From: Pseudofrankia asymbiotica
GTDB lineage: Bacteria; Actinomycetota; Actinomycetes; Frankiales; Frankiaceae
Length of the DNA stretch: 7,822 nt
Direction of reading: 5' to 3'
Assembly: GCF_001983105.1 (NCBI RefSeq)
Contig: NZ_MOMC01000079.1
Coordinates: forward strand, 37,647 to 45,468
Shown: piece by piece, positions 6,097 to 7,822 of the stretch
How the letters are laid out: every line of letters starts with the position of its first letter
Position numbering within the stretch: position 1 is the stretch's first letter
Translations under genes and position numbers: made by a program
The notes under the pieces: model-generated
Databases searched by the model: none
What the model was told of the DNA's origin: nothing
Seen by the model: only the letters and a program-made list of their open reading frames with translations

Positions 6097-7272
6097 ATGG
6101 AGCCAGGCGCTGGGGCGTCCACGTCCGGCGATGCCGCGACGGGGACCGGGACGTCGACGGGGCCGCTGGCCGGCCTGCGGGTGGTGGAGCTCGCCGGGAT
6201 CGGGCCGGGACCGCACGCGGCGATGGTGCTCGCCGATCTCGGCGCCGACGTGGTCCGCGTGGACCGGCCCAGCGGCGGCGGGGTGCAGGGCGCTCCGGAC
6301 GACGGTGACCACCTGCTGCGCGGCCGGCGTTCGGTCGTCCTCGACCTCAAGGACCCCGCGGGCACGGAACGGCTGCTCGCGCTCGTCGAGCGGGCCGACG
6401 TGCTCATCGAGGTCTATCGGCCCGGGGTGGCCGAGCGGCTCGGCATCGGCCCCGACGTGTGCCTGCGGCGCAACCCGCGCCTGGTCTACGGCAGGATGAC
6501 CGGCTGGGGCCAGGAGGGCCCGTGGGCGCACACGGCCGGCCACGACCTGAACTACATCTCCATCACCGGCGTCCTGCACGCGATCGGGCCGAAGGACGGC
6601 AAACCGCCGGTGCCGCTCAACCTCGTCGGCGACTTCGGTGGCGGCTCGATGTTCCTGCTCACCGGCATCCTGGCCGCGCTCTGGGAGCGGGAGCGGTCCG
6701 GCGCCGGCCAGGTCGTGGACGCGGCGATGGTCGACGGCGCGAGCGTGCTGGCCCAGATGATGTGGGCCTGGCGCGGCACCGGGTTCTGGTCGGACGAGCG
6801 CGGGGTCAACGTCCTCGACGGCGGTGCCCCGTACTACGACACGTATGTCTGCGCGGACGGCGGCTACGTCGCGGTCGGCGCGATCGAGCCACAGTTCTAC
6901 GCCGCGCTGCTCGCCGGCCTCGGGCTCACCGACGCCGGCCTGCCCGGCCAGAACGACCGTGCGGGCTGGCCGGAGCTGCGTGCCCGGTTCACGGGGGCCT
7001 TCCTGGCGAAGACCAGGGATGAGTGGGCCGCTGTCTTCGATGGCACAGATGCCTGCGTCACCCCGGTGCTGACCTGGGCCGAGGCGGGATCCCACCCGCA
7101 CCTGGCCGCCCGCCGCACGCTGGTCACCGTGGGTGGCATCGAGCAGCCGGCGCCGGCGCCGCGGTTCTCGCGCACTGTTCCGGGCACCCCGACCCCGCCG
7201 TCAGCGAAGGGTTCCGACACGGACGAGGTCTTCGCCGACTGGCTCGGTGAGCAGCCAGCGGCCCAGGCCTGA
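6097..7272 (+). CDS. mcr: Alpha-methylacyl-CoA racemase (CoA-transferase family III)
   Basis: The 391-residue protein closely matches mycobacterial MCR, which interconverts (2R)- and (2S)-2-methylacyl-CoA so that methyl-branched fatty acids or sterol side chains can enter beta-oxidation. Seen here: [21 protein letters not shown] near the N terminus, the CoA-binding [20 protein letters not shown] with His149, [10 protein letters not shown] with Asp179 and [10 protein letters not shown] with Glu264. These correspond to MCR His126, Asp156 and Glu241 with identical spacing, so activity is expected. The first 20 residues form a Gly/Ser/Thr-rich tail not seen in MCR. No signal peptide; cytosolic. 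AGGGAG at 6081-6086 supports the ATG. A strong hairpin follows the stop, and an HSD10-like SDR comes next, the same order as mcr and Rv1144 in Mycobacterium tuberculosis. A formyl- or other CoA-transferase role is unlikely given the MCR-specific match. Confidence 0.93.
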   Translation: MEPGAGASTSGDAATGTGTSTGPLAGLRVVELAGIGPGPHAAMVLADLGADVVRVDRPSGGGVQGAPDDGDHLLRGRRSVVLDLKDPAGTERLLALVERADVLIEVYRPGVAERLGIGPDVCLRRNPRLVYGRMTGWGQEGPWAHTAGHDLNYISITGVLHAIGPKDGKPPVPLNLVGDFGGGSMFLLTGILAALWERERSGAGQVVDAAMVDGASVLAQMMWAWRGTGFWSDERGVNVLDGGAPYYDTYVCADGGYVAVGAIEPQFYAALLAGLGLTDAGLPGQNDRAGWPELRARFTGAFLAKTRDEWAAVFDGTDACVTPVLTWAEAGSHPHLAARRTLVTVGGIEQPAPAPRFSRTVPGTPTPPSAKGSDTDEVFADWLGEQPAAQA

Positions 7273-7293
7273 GCGCAGGCCGGGCCTGGGCCA

Positions 7294-7340
7294 GGGCCTA
7301 GGCCTGGGCGAGGGCCTAAGCCTGGCCCAGGCCTAGGCCC
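7294..7340 (+). terminator. Strong hairpin after mcr
   Basis: GGGCCTAGGCCTGGGC (7294-7309) and GCCCAGGCCTAGGCCC (7325-7340) are perfect 16-bp inverted arms around a 15-base loop, starting 22 bases after the mcr stop. No U-tract follows, which is common for actinobacterial terminators. The flanking sequence is also made of CAGGCC/GGCCTA variants. It likely ends or stabilises the mcr transcript. Confidence 0.7.
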
Positions 7341-7446
7341 AGGTCGCGGCTGGCGCTCGGCGGCTGGCGCCCGGTGCCCGGCGGCCGGCCGAGGTGCTGC
7401 CACGGGACTGAGTCGGAGCGCCATCGGGCCTGCGTGGCGCGCATTC

Positions 7447-7468
7447 ATGAGTGAGTGCTCATTAGGAT
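7447..7468 (+). promoter_or_regulatory. Operator-like inverted repeat with -10-like TAGGAT
   Basis: ATGAG (7447-7451) and CTCAT (7458-7462) form a perfect inverted repeat with a 6-base centre, immediately followed by TAGGAT (7463-7468), a good actinobacterial -10. No clear -35 is seen. The site is about 75 bases upstream of the SDR start and downstream of the mcr hairpin, fitting an independent SDR promoter under a TetR-type repressor. The regulator is not in the window. Confidence 0.4.
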
Positions 7469-7524
7469 GGGCTGTGCGTGTGCGACGGCGAACCAGGATG
7501 GCGACGCACCAGGAGACCGTGAAC

Positions 7525-7551
7525 ATGAAGGGGCTGGACACGTGGAGATAG
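7525..7551 (+). other. Possible 8-codon upstream cistron overlapping the SDR start
   Basis: ATG at 7525, preceded by AGGAG at 7511-7515 with a 9-base gap, opens an 8-codon frame (MKGLDTWR) ending in TAG at 7549-7551. It contains the AAGGGG ribosome site of the SDR and overlaps its GTG start. It could couple translation or be chance. If the SDR starts elsewhere this entry falls. Confidence 0.25.
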
Positions 7552-7822
7552 CGGGTGCGGTAGCCGTCGTCACCGGCGGCGCCTCGGGCCTGGGGCTCGC
7601 GACGGCCCGGCGGCTGACCAAGGCCGGGGCGGGCGTGGTGCTGCTCGACCTGCCGACCAGCGCCGGTGAGCGGGCCGCCGCGGAGCTGGGCGAGCGGGCC
7701 CGGTTCGGCGCGGCCGACGTCACCGACGAGGGCGCGGTCGCCGCGGCCCTGGACCTGGCCGAGCAGCTGGGCGCGCTGCGCGTGGTGGTGAACTGCGCGG
7801 GCATCGGCCCGCCGGCCCGGGT
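7542..7822 (+). CDS. HSD10-like SDR, 3-hydroxyacyl-CoA dehydrogenase type II (partial)
   Basis: The first 93 codons are present; the catalytic Ser-Tyr-Lys region lies beyond the window. VAVVTGGASGLGLATARRL holds the Rossmann TGxxxGxG (residues 11-18). LLDLPTSAGE has Asp36 after beta-2, indicating NAD rather than NADP. AADVTDE and VVVNCAGIG complete the classical SDR pattern. The stretch resembles human HSD10 and its actinobacterial relatives closely; these oxidise 3-hydroxyacyl-CoA, including 2-methyl-3-hydroxybutyryl-CoA. GTG 7542 is the start because AAGGGG lies at 7528-7533 and similarity begins at residue 3. It follows mcr, as Rv1144 follows mcr in Mycobacterium tuberculosis, but a hairpin and a promoter-like site lie between them. 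It could supply the dehydrogenase step missing from the neighbouring FadB; that link is inference. Confidence 0.88.
   Translation, partial: MEIAGAVAVVTGGASGLGLATARRLTKAGAGVVLLDLPTSAGERAAAELGERARFGAADVTDEGAVAAALDLAEQLGALRVVVNCAGIGPPAR

Overview
The window is very GC-rich with strong G/C third-position bias, GTG starts and purine-rich ribosome sites. This points to a high-GC actinomycete, probably Frankia-like; the genus is inferred from gene style, not from a marker gene. Every supported gene is on the + strand.

Layout: (1) 1-113, the 3' end of an SGNH-type hydrolase. (2) 114-1275, about 1.2 kb without a convincing gene, holding a short tandem repeat, a promoter/operator-like cluster near 409-457 and two stem-loops close to the next gene. 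(3) 1276-1968, a small alpha/beta hydrolase whose nucleophile position is Asp. (4) 2142-3389, a FadA-type thiolase homologue. (5) 3565-5772, a FadB-type (hydratase/dehydrogenase) homologue with a repeat-rich N-terminal extension. (6) 5773-6096, a 324-base gap. (7) 6097-7272, an alpha-methylacyl-CoA racemase (Mcr type), closed by a strong hairpin. (8) From 7542 past the window edge, the start of an HSD10-like short-chain dehydrogenase with its own promoter-like region.

The genes read as a lipid/branched acyl-CoA beta-oxidation locus: racemase, hydratase, 3-hydroxyacyl-CoA dehydrogenase and thiolase. The fadA-fadB pair is abnormal. The thiolase fold is complete, but its nucleophilic Cys is Gly, its NEAF Asn is Asp and its second catalytic Cys is Ser. 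FadB keeps both hydratase glutamates but lacks the whole NAD-binding half of its dehydrogenase, with no frameshift, and carries several in-frame low-complexity repeats. The downstream racemase and SDR keep their motifs. The locus may therefore have kept hydratase and racemase, moved the dehydrogenase step to the SDR, and kept FadA as a non-catalytic partner. Alternatively, fadAB is a decaying paralogue that is still in frame. The sequence alone cannot separate these.
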